From positions 25,135 through 89,134 of the forward strand of contig NZ_JODM01000024.1 in the NCBI RefSeq assembly GCF_000717995.1: DNA of 64,000 bases, in the 5' to 3' direction. The notes beneath the pieces are model-generated. The model searched no databases. It saw only the letters and a list, made by a program, of their open reading frames with translations, and was not told the DNA's origin. Positions 34,343 to 41,930 of this stretch are shown here, one piece after another (the first letter of the stretch is position 1; each line of letters starts with the position of its first letter). The position numbers were made by a program, and so were the translations under genes. The stretch is from Streptomyces violaceorubidus (lineage in GTDB: Bacteria; Actinomycetota; Actinomycetes; Streptomycetales; Streptomycetaceae).

Positions 34343-35442
34343 CCCAACACACCGTCACCGCCCGGCCCCGCGCCGAACTCGCCACACCTGGCAGCGCGGA
34401 AGAGGCCCTGTACTGGCTGCGCGACACCCTCGGCACCGTCGCACGCCGCGACCCACGCACCCGCCGCCTCGGCCCACGCCGCTACCGCCTCGAACTCCTT
34501 GCCGAAGTCTGCGACCGCGACACCTTCCTCCTCATCACCTCCTGGCTTGGCTCCGAAGCCGTCCCCGCGGTCACGTCCAAGCAGGCCTACGCCGACGACG
34601 TCTGTCTCTGGGCCGACGTCGCCCGGGAGTTGGGCGGCCACGAACGCTTCCACGTCGGCGCCATCACGCCCGGCATCATCGAGACCTGGACCAAGACACA
34701 GAAGGCCCAGGGCAAGGCGCCCCGCACTATCAACCGACGCCTGTCCGTCCTCACCGCCCTCACCCAGTACGCGGCATGGAAGACGAAGGAGACCATCGCC
34801 TCACCGGTCACCAAATACGACCGGCCACGCGTCGATCCCCGCGACGAGACCACCGCCACCCCCATCCTCGAAGTCCCAGAGTTCCAGGCCGTCGTCAACG
34901 CCGCCCAAACCCCGCGCCAGGCCCTCGTGCCCGTCCTCATCTACACCCTCGCCGGCCGCGTCACCGAGTGCTGCACCGCCCAGCTAGAGCACCTTAAGAA
35001 GACGGGCGGGAAGCGCCGACTGGACCTGTCCCGCAAAGGCGGGAAGGGCCGCGTCTGGCCGCTCCCAAACCGGCTGTGCGACCTCATCGACGTGGCCACC
35101 GCTGGCCGCGATAGCGGGACGCTGCTCCTGACCGACGATGACCGTCCCATGGACCGTCACGCCGTCGACCGCCTCCTCAACCGCCTTGGCGAGGAAGCCG
35201 GAGTTCTCCCCGGCCGGGACCTCACACCGCACGTCCTGCGTGCCTCCAAGCTCACCCACATGCACGACGCCGGCCATCCAGTAGAGGAGATTCAGGAGTA
35301 CGCCGACCACGCCGCTATCGAGACGACGCTGCGGTACATCCGACGCCGCGACGACGCCGCCCGCAAGGCCAAGCACGCTGCGGCCGCAGCCGCCGTCTAC
35401 GACCACTTGGTAGACCGGTTCGTCAACAGGGGAGGAATATGA
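34339..35442 (+). CDS. int: Tyrosine recombinase
   Basis: 367 residues from the ATGA overlap. A core-binding domain (about 80-155, including TINRRLSVLTALTQYA) precedes the catalytic domain, where Arg 207 (AGRVTE), Lys near 236, His 298 and Arg 301 (HVLRASKLTHM), His 324 (DHAAIETT) and Tyr 333 (LRYIRRR) make a complete set. It could integrate the element or, in a circular phage-plasmid, resolve dimers or circularise DNA. No attachment site was identified. Confidence 0.85.
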   Translation: MTQHTVTARPRAELATPGSAEEALYWLRDTLGTVARRDPRTRRLGPRRYRLELLAEVCDRDTFLLITSWLGSEAVPAVTSKQAYADDVCLWADVARELGGHERFHVGAITPGIIETWTKTQKAQGKAPRTINRRLSVLTALTQYAAWKTKETIASPVTKYDRPRVDPRDETTATPILEVPEFQAVVNAAQTPRQALVPVLIYTLAGRVTECCTAQLEHLKKTGGKRRLDLSRKGGKGRVWPLPNRLCDLIDVATAGRDSGTLLLTDDDRPMDRHAVDRLLNRLGEEAGVLPGRDLTPHVLRASKLTHMHDAGHPVEEIQEYADHAAIETTLRYIRRRDDAARKAKHAAAAAAVYDHLVDRFVNRGGI

Positions 35443-35897
35443 AGACGCCAGCCTGTTGGGCATGGCCAGCAGATCGGCCGGGAGAAGACGACGTCACTCG
35501 GAGATTCTGGGAAGGCATCGACACTACCGGCTACAGTGCCAGCGTTCTTGATCTCTTGGAGGAGGTAGCCGCCGCCCAGTGTGACGACGAGGGGACGCTC
35601 CGGACCTGGCAGGCCGGCCGATGTGCCATCTGCGGGGAGACAGACCGGACCATGGTCTGCGATCACGACCACGAAACCGGATTGGTACGCGGCTGGCTGT
35701 GCGTCTCATGCAACACCCGAGAAGGTGTTGCCGTAGGCGTACCTGGAACGGTCATGGCGGCATATCGTCAGCGGCCGCCCACCGCCATTCTTGGGCTGAC
35801 GATTCGGTACCGCGATCCCTTCGCGCGCCGGTATGCAGATCCGGAACCGGTCCGTAAGGATGGCTGGGACGACAGCTCCAGCGCGGACCTCACGTAG
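35439..35897 (+). CDS. Endonuclease VII-like HNH nuclease
   Basis: 152 residues, ATGA overlap with the recombinase gene. The His-Me finger core is clear: CAICGETDRTMVCDHDHETG (about 63-82) and VRGWLCVSCNTREG (about 84-97), with four zinc Cys and the DHDH metal site. T4 endonuclease VII relatives resolve branched DNA before packaging. The coupling to a recombinase gene suggests a recombination role. Confidence 0.82.
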   Translation: MKTPACWAWPADRPGEDDVTRRFWEGIDTTGYSASVLDLLEEVAAAQCDDEGTLRTWQAGRCAICGETDRTMVCDHDHETGLVRGWLCVSCNTREGVAVGVPGTVMAAYRQRPPTAILGLTIRYRDPFARRYADPEPVRKDGWDDSSSADLT

Positions 35898-36114
35898 CGG
35901 TAGGCCTGCGGGTCGGCTCCTGCCCCCACCGGATCTTCTCGGCGGTTTCCTTCTCGTCCACCAGGAGCCGGCCGTCTCCGAAGCAGTCGTCGCAGCGGCC
36001 CCAGCCGAGAGTGGGCTCGCCGTCCTCGTCGTCGGGCGGCTGGATGACTTGCACGGAGCCTTCACCGTCGCATTCGTCGCACGTGAACTCGTACTCGCCC
36101 TCGACCAGCGTCAT
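35890..36114 (-). CDS. DnaJ-type zinc-finger small protein
   Basis: 74 residues, ATG at 36114 with GGGGAGGGG upstream. Two CxxCxGxG-type knuckles (CDECDGEGSVQV and CDDCFGDGRLLV) as in the DnaJ cysteine-rich domain. Its end overlaps the convergent endonuclease gene by eight bases. Function unknown; perhaps a protein-binding adaptor. Confidence 0.7.
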   Translation of the reverse strand: MTLVEGEYEFTCDECDGEGSVQVIQPPDDEDGEPTLGWGRCDDCFGDGRLLVDEKETAEKIRWGQEPTRRPTAT

Positions 36115-36152
36115 CGTGGCGCCCCTCCCCGGTGTGTGGGCTGTGATCCTAC

Positions 36153-37004
36153 TCAGCCTGCGGGCGTGTCCCAGAATCCGGTGTGGGCGATGACGTCTGC
36201 GGTGACGGGTGGGGTGCGTTGGGCGAGGAGGGGGTTGGTGGCGCAGATCTGCTGGATGAGCATGTTGGGGTAGCGGGAGGCAATGGGCCGGCCGCCTTGC
36301 CCGAGGATCAGCGCGTGGACGCCGTCGGCGGGGCGGGGTCGTTTGGGCAGGTAGTGGTGGAGGGCGGCTGCGGTGAGGGGTTCGAGGGTGTGCTTTGTGC
36401 CGACGTTCTCGAAGTCGTCGGGGGTGCGGACGGTCCAGGTGCCTTCGGCGGTGTTCTCGTACAGGTGTCGCATGTCGAGGCGGACGATTTCGCCGGGGCG
36501 CAGGCCTTCCAGGAGGAGGTAGCCGATCAGGCGGTCGCGGAGGTAGTGGCGGGCTTGGTCGGGGCCCCAGCCTCCGAGGCAGGTGAAGAAGGTGACGCGT
36601 TCCATGGGGGTGAGGCGTCGGGGTGGTTCGGCGTCGCGGTCGACTCCGGAGCGCAGCAGGTTGAGTTCGGGGAGCTGGCGGATGACGCCGGTGTCGCGGG
36701 CGGCGGTGTAGTAGCCGGTGAGTGCGGTGATGCGTCGGTCGTGGGATTTCGCGACGTCGGGGTGGTGGTGGGCGAGCCAGGCGAGGGTGTCGGGTCCGTC
36801 GAGGGGCCGGCCGTCGAGGGCCCAGGCGAGGTGCCGGTCCTGTGCCCAGCGGGCCACGTTCTCGAGGCCGAAGTCGTAGGGGTTGACGCGACAGTCGTGG
36901 CACCAGTCGAGCCAGGAGGTGACCTCGCGGCGGTACTCGATGGCGGTGGAGGGGCGGAGGGTGCCGCCGGTGAGCCAGGTGTCGAGGAGTGCGCGGGGTT
37001 CCAT
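36153..37004 (-). CDS. Tyrosine recombinase-like protein, C-terminally incomplete
   Basis: 283 residues. The core-binding domain (TLRPSTAIEYRREVTSWLDWC) and the start of the catalytic domain (DRLIGYLLLEGLRPGEIVRLD with the first Arg, then GTKHTLEPLT) are intact. The protein ends PPVTADVIAHTGFWDTPAG where HxxR and the H/W and Tyr motifs should follow, so about 70-100 residues including the nucleophile are missing. It may be a decayed recombinase or a DNA-binding remnant. A two-armed inverted repeat lies just upstream of its start. Confidence 0.65.
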   Translation of the reverse strand: MEPRALLDTWLTGGTLRPSTAIEYRREVTSWLDWCHDCRVNPYDFGLENVARWAQDRHLAWALDGRPLDGPDTLAWLAHHHPDVAKSHDRRITALTGYYTAARDTGVIRQLPELNLLRSGVDRDAEPPRRLTPMERVTFFTCLGGWGPDQARHYLRDRLIGYLLLEGLRPGEIVRLDMRHLYENTAEGTWTVRTPDDFENVGTKHTLEPLTAAALHHYLPKRPRPADGVHALILGQGGRPIASRYPNMLIQQICATNPLLAQRTPPVTADVIAHTGFWDTPAG

Positions 37005-37045
37005 GCCCCTTAGTGTGCCCGTACCACGCCTCAGATCAAGATCTA

Positions 37046-37158
37046 TACAAAACCTCGGGACCCTCCACCCACTTGGTGGCGGCTTGGGTATGTGGCGCGG
37101 TGCGGGGCGGAGATCGCGCGCTGCTTCTCCTGGTGGGTGGGGTGGCCGAGGTTTTGTA
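37046..37158. repeat. Two-armed long inverted repeat
   Basis: TACAAAACCTCGG (37046-37058) is repeated exactly in inverse as CCGAGGTTTTGTA (37146-37158), 100 bp apart. Inside lies a second pair, CCACCCAC (37065-37072) and GTGGGTGG (37133-37140). The arms are AT-richer than the surroundings. It begins 42 bp upstream of the recombinase-like gene and could be a recombination or attachment site or a paired protein-binding site. Confidence 0.6.
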
Positions 37159-37286
37159 CAGGTTGCCGATCTTGGGTTCGGGGCGGGCCTGCGGACCTTC
37201 TCCGAGGCTGCACGAATCACGCTACGGGCTGGACGGACAACCGTTCCCCCTGCACAACGGCGGCGTGTCAGCGTTCGGACGTTGGC

Positions 37287-37478
37287 CTACAGGCCGGGTA
37301 TCGGCTCCTGATCCACGTCGTGCCGGTCGTAGCCGTGACGCGGTTCGGGATCGCATTCCGGGCCGAGGCGCCGGCTGCGCGAGACCTCGTCCGTCAACTC
37401 TCGGTGGCATTCGCGGCACCAGATGCGGGTACGGTCGCCGGGGTCGATGAGCAGCGTCTCCTGCCGGTCACGGGCCAT
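37287..37478 (-). CDS. DUF6011-like zinc-ribbon protein
   Basis: 63 residues. CRECHRELTDEVSRSRRLGPEC follows the DUF6011 pattern CxxCxxxLTDxxSxxxGxGPxC seen in many actinobacterial small proteins. It is downstream of, and may be co-transcribed with, the GIY-YIG gene. Function unknown. Confidence 0.65.
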   Translation of the reverse strand: MARDRQETLLIDPGDRTRIWCRECHRELTDEVSRSRRLGPECDPEPRHGYDRHDVDQEPIPGL

Positions 37479-37495
37479 GACTTCAGTTTCCTTAC

Positions 37496-38413
37496 TCAGT
37501 CTTGGAGTGATCCCCAGCGGGCGCGGCAGGGCGAGCGACGGCAGCGGTCAAGGCTGGGCACCGTGAACATAGGGGAGAGCCCGCCTGCCCCTGATTCAAG
37601 CGCCTTGTCCTGGATGCAAGCGGCTACAGCAGCCCTTCGGCTGGACCAGGTCCCAGTGACGGCTGCGTGCACGAGGGAACGTCGGTTGGATCGCACGATA
37701 CGACCGCCGAGGAGTGCTCCGTCTTGTGTGAGCGTTCGGACAGTCTGGTGCACCACGGTCTCCGCGAGGTAGGAGTTCAGCTCCACACACTGGCCTATGG
37801 GCGGCGCTGCGCTGCCAAGCGAAGGGATGCTCGACGTGGCACGCAACTCGTTGATGTAAGCGATCAGGTCAGGCGTCGGATGGAACCACTCGCGGCTCCG
37901 TGCTGATGCGCGGGCATGCTTGAACCGGCGCTGCAAATGGCGTTCACGGTCGATACCGCCAGGCTCAGTTGCCAGAGCTTCTGCATGCAGGGCGGTCATC
38001 CTCAGGCGAAGGTTCGTCGTCTTGCCGATCTTGATGAGCTTTTCCCGGCGGGCGAAGTAGACGAGTGGGGCATGTCGTCCGTACTGCGGATCCGGTTGGA
38101 GTCTGTCCCCGTACTTGCGGGTCCAGGTCGAGACGGACTTGGTCAGGTCTTCCTCCAGTTCGCGGACCTTGGCTGCTCCGGCGGTATGGGCCAGCAGAGT
38201 CGCCGCTTCTTCCTCGTGGTCGGCGCAGAAGCGCAGTGGCTCCTTTGTGGTGGCAAGCATGCGGCAGTCGTCGAAGGCACAGATTCGAGTGGTGACGGAT
38301 ACCGCGATGACCTGGACGCGGGCGCCGCATCCACAGCGGAAGGCGTTGCGGCCGGCGCGTCCGTACGGGTTCATGGATCTGCTGCATCCGCATCTGACGG
38401 TGAACTGCTGCAT
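37496..38413 (-). CDS. GIY-YIG (T5orf172-type) protein
   Basis: 305 residues. The N-terminal 65 residues hold several Cys pairs (CGCSRSMNPYG, CGCGARVQVI, CAFDDCRML, CADH), a probable zinc-binding part. Residues 117-190 are a T5orf172/MUG113-like GIY-YIG domain: VYFARREKLIKIGKTTN, then ERHLQRRFKHARA and SREWFHPTPDLIAYI. A 110-residue C-terminal region is unassigned. Such proteins are nicking or cleaving endonucleases in phages and mobile elements; whether it acts in defence, homing or DNA processing is unknown. Confidence 0.75.
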   Translation of the reverse strand: MQQFTVRCGCSRSMNPYGRAGRNAFRCGCGARVQVIAVSVTTRICAFDDCRMLATTKEPLRFCADHEEEAATLLAHTAGAAKVRELEEDLTKSVSTWTRKYGDRLQPDPQYGRHAPLVYFARREKLIKIGKTTNLRLRMTALHAEALATEPGGIDRERHLQRRFKHARASARSREWFHPTPDLIAYINELRATSSIPSLGSAAPPIGQCVELNSYLAETVVHQTVRTLTQDGALLGGRIVRSNRRSLVHAAVTGTWSSRRAAVAACIQDKALESGAGGLSPMFTVPSLDRCRRSPCRARWGSLQD

Positions 38414-38502
38414 GGTTTCGTGTTCTCCCAGTTCAGAGACAGGGGTAGCGCGGTGACGAGTTCCGGAGTTAAGATTCGGGGGCGCGATTCGAGTCATCAC
38501 CC

Positions 38503-38528
38503 AGGCCACCAACCTCTGTTGGTGGCCT
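38503..38528 (-). terminator. Hairpin terminator
   Basis: An 11-bp perfect stem (AGGCCACCAAC / GTTGGTGGCCT) with loop CTCT, ten bases beyond the end of the minus-strand gene at 38538. Confidence 0.7.
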
Positions 38529-38537
38529 TCGTCGTTC

Positions 38538-38876
38538 CTAGGCGGCGAGGGCGAGCTTGGCGGCGCAGGCCTTGTACTCGGCGCGGCGGGGCCGGTAGAT
38601 GACGGCAATGGCTGCGACCTGGGCCGGTGTGTAGCGGGTGCAGGTGCGGGCCTGGCCCTTGCGGTAGGCGGTGCCGGTGACGCCCTGCACGCCAGCCTTG
38701 GTGGCGTTCTTGCGGAGGCTGCTGGCGACGGTGCGGGCTTGGCTGGGGGTGAGGCCGGCGGCGAGGCAGTGGGTGGTGAGGGAGCCAACGCCGCGGCGGT
38801 TAATGCGGGTGGCGGCGCGCTGGCTGCGGGTCCGGTTGCGGAGGGTCTGGCGGGCCTGGCGGCTGCGTGCGTTCAC
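38538..38876 (-). CDS. Basic helical protein, unknown
   Basis: 112 residues from a GTG with GGGGGAG upstream. Strongly basic (VNARSRQARQTLRNRTRSQR), with a helical middle (GLTPSQARTVASSLRKNATK) and a Tyr/Arg-rich end (CTRYTPAQVAAIAVIYRPRR). Expressed from the leftward promoter of the divergent pair at 38910-38938. Possibly nucleic-acid binding; no family recognised. Confidence 0.6.
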   Translation of the reverse strand: MNARSRQARQTLRNRTRSQRAATRINRRGVGSLTTHCLAAGLTPSQARTVASSLRKNATKAGVQGVTGTAYRKGQARTCTRYTPAQVAAIAVIYRPRRAEYKACAAKLALAA

Positions 38877-38909
38877 GGTGGGCTCCCCCTTGGTTGGTGC
38901 GGTGCACTC

Positions 38910-38957
38910 AACATACCTGGAAAGGCATTGCCAGGCAACGTCTAAGGCGGATACAGT
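38910..38957. promoter_or_regulatory. Divergent promoters sharing a -35 palindrome
   Basis: The palindrome TTGCCAGGCAA (38928-38938) supplies both -35 boxes. Rightward: TTGCCA, 18 bases, TACAGT (38952-38957). Leftward: TTGCCT, 17 bases, TATGTT (38915-38910). RNA polymerase could bind in only one direction at a time, so the two genes (38538-38876 and 39031-39900) are expected to be expressed in competition. A repressor at the palindrome would shut both. Confidence 0.65.
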
Positions 38958-39030
38958 AGGGATTGTTGGGGCGCCGCCCCGGCAGTCATCCCGAATGGGC
39001 ATGGCACCCCTATGCAGAATGGAGGACACT

Positions 39031-39900
39031 GTGGTGGCAAACGCCCCCACCACGCGCCCGCCCAACCGTCGAGACGGGCGGCGCCCTTCGAGAGGACACC
39101 ACCTCGTGTCTGGTTCGACCCGTGACCTCCTCAACGCCGCCGCCGGCCAGCTGAAGAAGGACGGCCACCACGACTACGCGTCGGCGGTGGAGTCCGTACT
39201 CGCCCCGGACGGCTGGAAGCATCTGAGGGACACCTCCGGACAGGGCGTTGCCACGCCGCTGTCCGTCACGATGGATTCGGAACTGAAGAGCGCCATTGAA
39301 GACGCGCTGTCCGAGTTCGGATGGTCGAAGCGTGCTCTGGCAGAGCAGGCGTACGAGAAGGTGCTGGCCGGTGAGTGGCTGCCGGAGAAGGTCGGCCGTC
39401 GTCGCACGCGCGGTAAGAAGGCCGTGTGGCAGGTTGACGTGGACGCCAGCCTGCGGCGCCGGGTCCAGGCGGAGCTTGGCCGTCTGACGGAGGAGGCCGG
39501 CTACCGGATCAGTGAGGGCGGCATCATCGTCGCCTGGGTCTGTGAGGAGCTGGGCGTGGACCGGGGGACCGGTTCGGCGATGGTTCTTCAGATGCCGGTC
39601 CAGTTGCGTGACCACTTTGCTGCGGCCCGGGACCGGGGCGTGGATCTGGATGCGCTGGTGGACGGGCGTGTGCGGGCGTTGGTGGACGGTTCGTGGGAGT
39701 TGCCGCGTCCGTCGAAGGCGCCGAAGGGTACGTGGGCGTCTGATGACTGGGGCAAGTTGTCGCTGCGTATCGACAATTCCTTGCGTGATGCGCTGCACGA
39801 GATGGCGCCGCGTCTGTCGGATGAGCTTGGTATCCGCGTGTATCCGGGGACGATCGTCCGGCAGATTCTGACGCTTGAGCTGGGTCAGCCGGCCGAGTAG
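39031..39900 (+). CDS. Protein with four RHH-like modules
   Basis: 289 residues. The GTG at 39031 has GGAGG five bases upstream. Four segments share a strand-helix-helix pattern: about 75-115 (LSVTMDSELKSAIEDALSE), 132-175 (WQVDVDASLRRRVQAELGR), 184-224 (LQMPVQLRDHFAAARDRG) and 241-285 (LSLRIDNSLRDALHEMAPRL). This suggests a single-chain array of ribbon-helix-helix folds, which normally bind DNA as dimers. Placed before a Rad52-family gene and expressed from a divergent promoter, it may regulate the early operon or organise DNA. Confidence 0.65.
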   Translation: MVANAPTTRPPNRRDGRRPSRGHHLVSGSTRDLLNAAAGQLKKDGHHDYASAVESVLAPDGWKHLRDTSGQGVATPLSVTMDSELKSAIEDALSEFGWSKRALAEQAYEKVLAGEWLPEKVGRRRTRGKKAVWQVDVDASLRRRVQAELGRLTEEAGYRISEGGIIVAWVCEELGVDRGTGSAMVLQMPVQLRDHFAAARDRGVDLDALVDGRVRALVDGSWELPRPSKAPKGTWASDDWGKLSLRIDNSLRDALHEMAPRLSDELGIRVYPGTIVRQILTLELGQPAE

Positions 39901-39987
39901 CATTTGGGCGGGGCCGGCCTGGACGCCGACAACCGGGCCGGATACCCGCCGGATCTCATCACTGCACAACCTCATAGGAGAGACCTC

Positions 39988-40815
39988 ATGGCGCAAGCCG
40001 TTGAGGCCCCCGCCGGGACGATGGCGGAGGGCCCCACCTCGCACACCCAAAACCAGGCTGCACTCTTCTCCCCGTACCAGCTGCGGATGCTCCACGGCGG
40101 TATCCACGCCAACCGGGTCCGCATGCTCCGCGGCATGGCCCACCTCGAAGCGTGGGACGTCCGCCGCCAGCTCATCCGTGTCTTCGGGTTCGGCGGGTTC
40201 TCCATCGACACCGTCAGTCTGGACCTGGTCTCCGAGCGGGAGACAAAGAACGGTGAGCGGTCGAAGTGGACCATCGTGTACCGAGCGCAGGTTCGTCTGA
40301 CGCTGTACACCCCCGACGGTCGGAAGATCACGCACTTCGAGGACGCGGCTGCGGGTGACGCCATCAACCAGCCGTCCATCGGTGACGCGCACGACCTGGC
40401 GATGAAGACGGCGGTGTCGCAGGCGCTGAAGCGGTGCGCGGTGAACCTCGGGGACCAGTTCGGTCTGTCGCTGTACAACAACGGGTCGTCGGATCCGGTG
40501 GTGCACTTCTCGGCTGCGCATCCGCCGCAGGAGTGGAAGCCGGTGGAGCCGCCCGCGCCGGAGCCGGAGGATCCGCCGGTGCAGCCGGAGCCGCAGGCTG
40601 CGAGCGTGGTCTCGGAGGCTGTCGCGGAGCCGACGGCGGCTCAGGACCGGGACTACCTGCACGAGGCGCACGAGGCGTCGGATGCGGCCACAGTGCGCCG
40701 TATCTGGCAGGCGGCGCGGGCGGACGGTGCAGTCGAGGAGTACCTAGCGCAGATCGCCGAGGTGGGTAAGGGGAAGGCCGCGCAGGGCGGCGACACGGAG
40801 AGGAGCGCCGCATGA
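39988..40815 (+). CDS. Rad52/Rad22-family annealing protein
   Basis: 275 residues; GGAGAG before the ATG. The N-terminal ~180 residues match the Rad52_Rad22 fold (GMAHLEAWDVRRQLIRVFGF, FSIDTVSLDLV, AAGDAINQPSIGDAHDLAMK, AVSQALKRCAVNLGDQFGLS). The C-terminus is Pro/Glu/Ala-rich, as in proteins that bind SSB or a partner. It anneals complementary single strands during phage recombination; an SSB gene lies at 58.2 kb, with no obvious partner exonuclease in the window. Confidence 0.83.
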   Translation: MAQAVEAPAGTMAEGPTSHTQNQAALFSPYQLRMLHGGIHANRVRMLRGMAHLEAWDVRRQLIRVFGFGGFSIDTVSLDLVSERETKNGERSKWTIVYRAQVRLTLYTPDGRKITHFEDAAAGDAINQPSIGDAHDLAMKTAVSQALKRCAVNLGDQFGLSLYNNGSSDPVVHFSAAHPPQEWKPVEPPAPEPEDPPVQPEPQAASVVSEAVAEPTAAQDRDYLHEAHEASDAATVRRIWQAARADGAVEEYLAQIAEVGKGKAAQGGDTERSAA

Positions 40816-41237
40816 ACGGGGTCCGGGTCGGTGTCGCACCGCGCGAGCGGCTGTACGCGTCGACCACCGACACCTTCGACCCGGACCAGGACCTGGACTT
40901 CATCGCCATTGAGTACGCCCTGAATGGTGAGAGGGTCCGGCTCACGACCGCGGAGAAGATTTACGCTGCGCGGATCCTGGACGGTCGGAATGTGGTCGTG
41001 AAGGAGATCGGCCGGCGGGTCGGCGCGGACTCGTCCACCGTGTTGGGGTGGAAGGAGAACGGCTGGAAGCCGGGGAAGCACCCGAAGACGCGTAGCCGGG
41101 TTCCGCGGCCTGAGCCGAAGTGTGGGGAGCCGCGCATGTATCGCCGGCATCTGAAGGCTGGCGAGCGCTGCGACGTCTGTCGTGCAGCCAACGCTGCTGC
41201 TGATCGTCGCTACCGGCTCACGGGTAGCCGCAAGTAG
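40812..41237 (+). CDS. HTH protein with zinc-binding end
   Basis: 141 residues, ATGA overlap with the annealing protein. Residues 48-80 look like a helix-turn-helix (AARILDGRNVVVKEIGRRVGADSSTVLGW) and the end has CGEPRMYRRHLKAGERCDVCRAANAA. It probably binds DNA. Unknown family. Confidence 0.65.
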   Translation: MNGVRVGVAPRERLYASTTDTFDPDQDLDFIAIEYALNGERVRLTTAEKIYAARILDGRNVVVKEIGRRVGADSSTVLGWKENGWKPGKHPKTRSRVPRPEPKCGEPRMYRRHLKAGERCDVCRAANAAADRRYRLTGSRK

Positions 41238-41349
41238 TTCGTGGGGCCGCCGTCGTGCGGGCTCTTGGAGGCGTGACCTCCCTGAAGTCCCCGTCTTGGG
41301 GCATCGCATCACCCATCCCGTTCCGGCGGCTGCCGGTTGGAGGTTCCTC

Positions 41350-41586
41350 ATGCCTGTTTCCGTGTGGTGGCTGCTGGGTCTGCTGTTCGTGTCGGCGGTA
41401 GGGACGTGGTGGGTGGTGTGGCGTGAGCGGCGCCGTCCGTCGTCGTATCGCCGTCGGTGGGAGGCGGAGATGGCCGAGTGGCGGTCGCTACCCACTGAGG
41501 TGCAGGCCGCGCACGACAACGCGGTTCTGGACGCTGCGGAGGCTGCGGAGAACGCGGCCTTAGCGCGGCCAGCGGCCTGGTCCTGA
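41350..41586 (+). CDS. Small single-pass membrane protein
   Basis: 78 residues with a membrane segment at about 4-24 (SVWWLLGLLFVSAVGTWWVVW) followed by a charged helix. GGAGG lies six bases before the ATG. Preceded by a ~110-base gap without a gene. Function unknown. Confidence 0.65.
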   Translation: MPVSVWWLLGLLFVSAVGTWWVVWRERRRPSSYRRRWEAEMAEWRSLPTEVQAAHDNAVLDAAEAAENAALARPAAWS

Positions 41587-41624
41587 TCTGTCCGTCCCTT
41601 CCCCTGTTGTTGGAGGTGAGCGCT

Positions 41625-41930
41625 TTGGGTGCTCGGGCTTGTGTGTGCGTGGCGGCCGTCGTGGTGCTCACCGCGGCGGCCGCCGCCGTTGTGGTGGTGC
41701 GGCGTCGGGAGGCCAGGTTGCGGTGTCGGGCGGTGTCGGCGGAGTTGATGGCCGGCTGCGCGCACCGGGACAGCGAGGCGCTGCGGGTGCAGTTGGAGGG
41801 GTTCCGCCGTCGGCTGGATCGGGAGATCGCGGAGGCGTCGGTGTTGTCGGCGGCTGGGTTGGTGGTGGATGAGGCGTGGGCGTCGGCTCCGTCGCGAATA
41901 GATCCGTCCTCGGAGGGAGGAACGCTGTGA
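41625..41930 (+). CDS. Membrane-anchored helical protein
   Basis: 101 residues from a TTG with GGAGGTGAG upstream. A hydrophobic N-terminus (ACVCVAAVVVLTAAAAAVVVV) and a long charged helix (DSEALRVQLEGFRRRLDREIAEA). It overlaps the WhiB-like gene by four bases (GTGA). Unknown function. Confidence 0.6.
   Translation: MGARACVCVAAVVVLTAAAAAVVVVRRREARLRCRAVSAELMAGCAHRDSEALRVQLEGFRRRLDREIAEASVLSAAGLVVDEAWASAPSRIDPSSEGGTL

Noticed and set aside
41270..41400. GTG-started frame VTSLKSPSWG before the membrane protein at 41350
   Set aside because: Ribosome-site spacing is only two bases and the sequence becomes Cys-rich nonsense overlapping a better gene.
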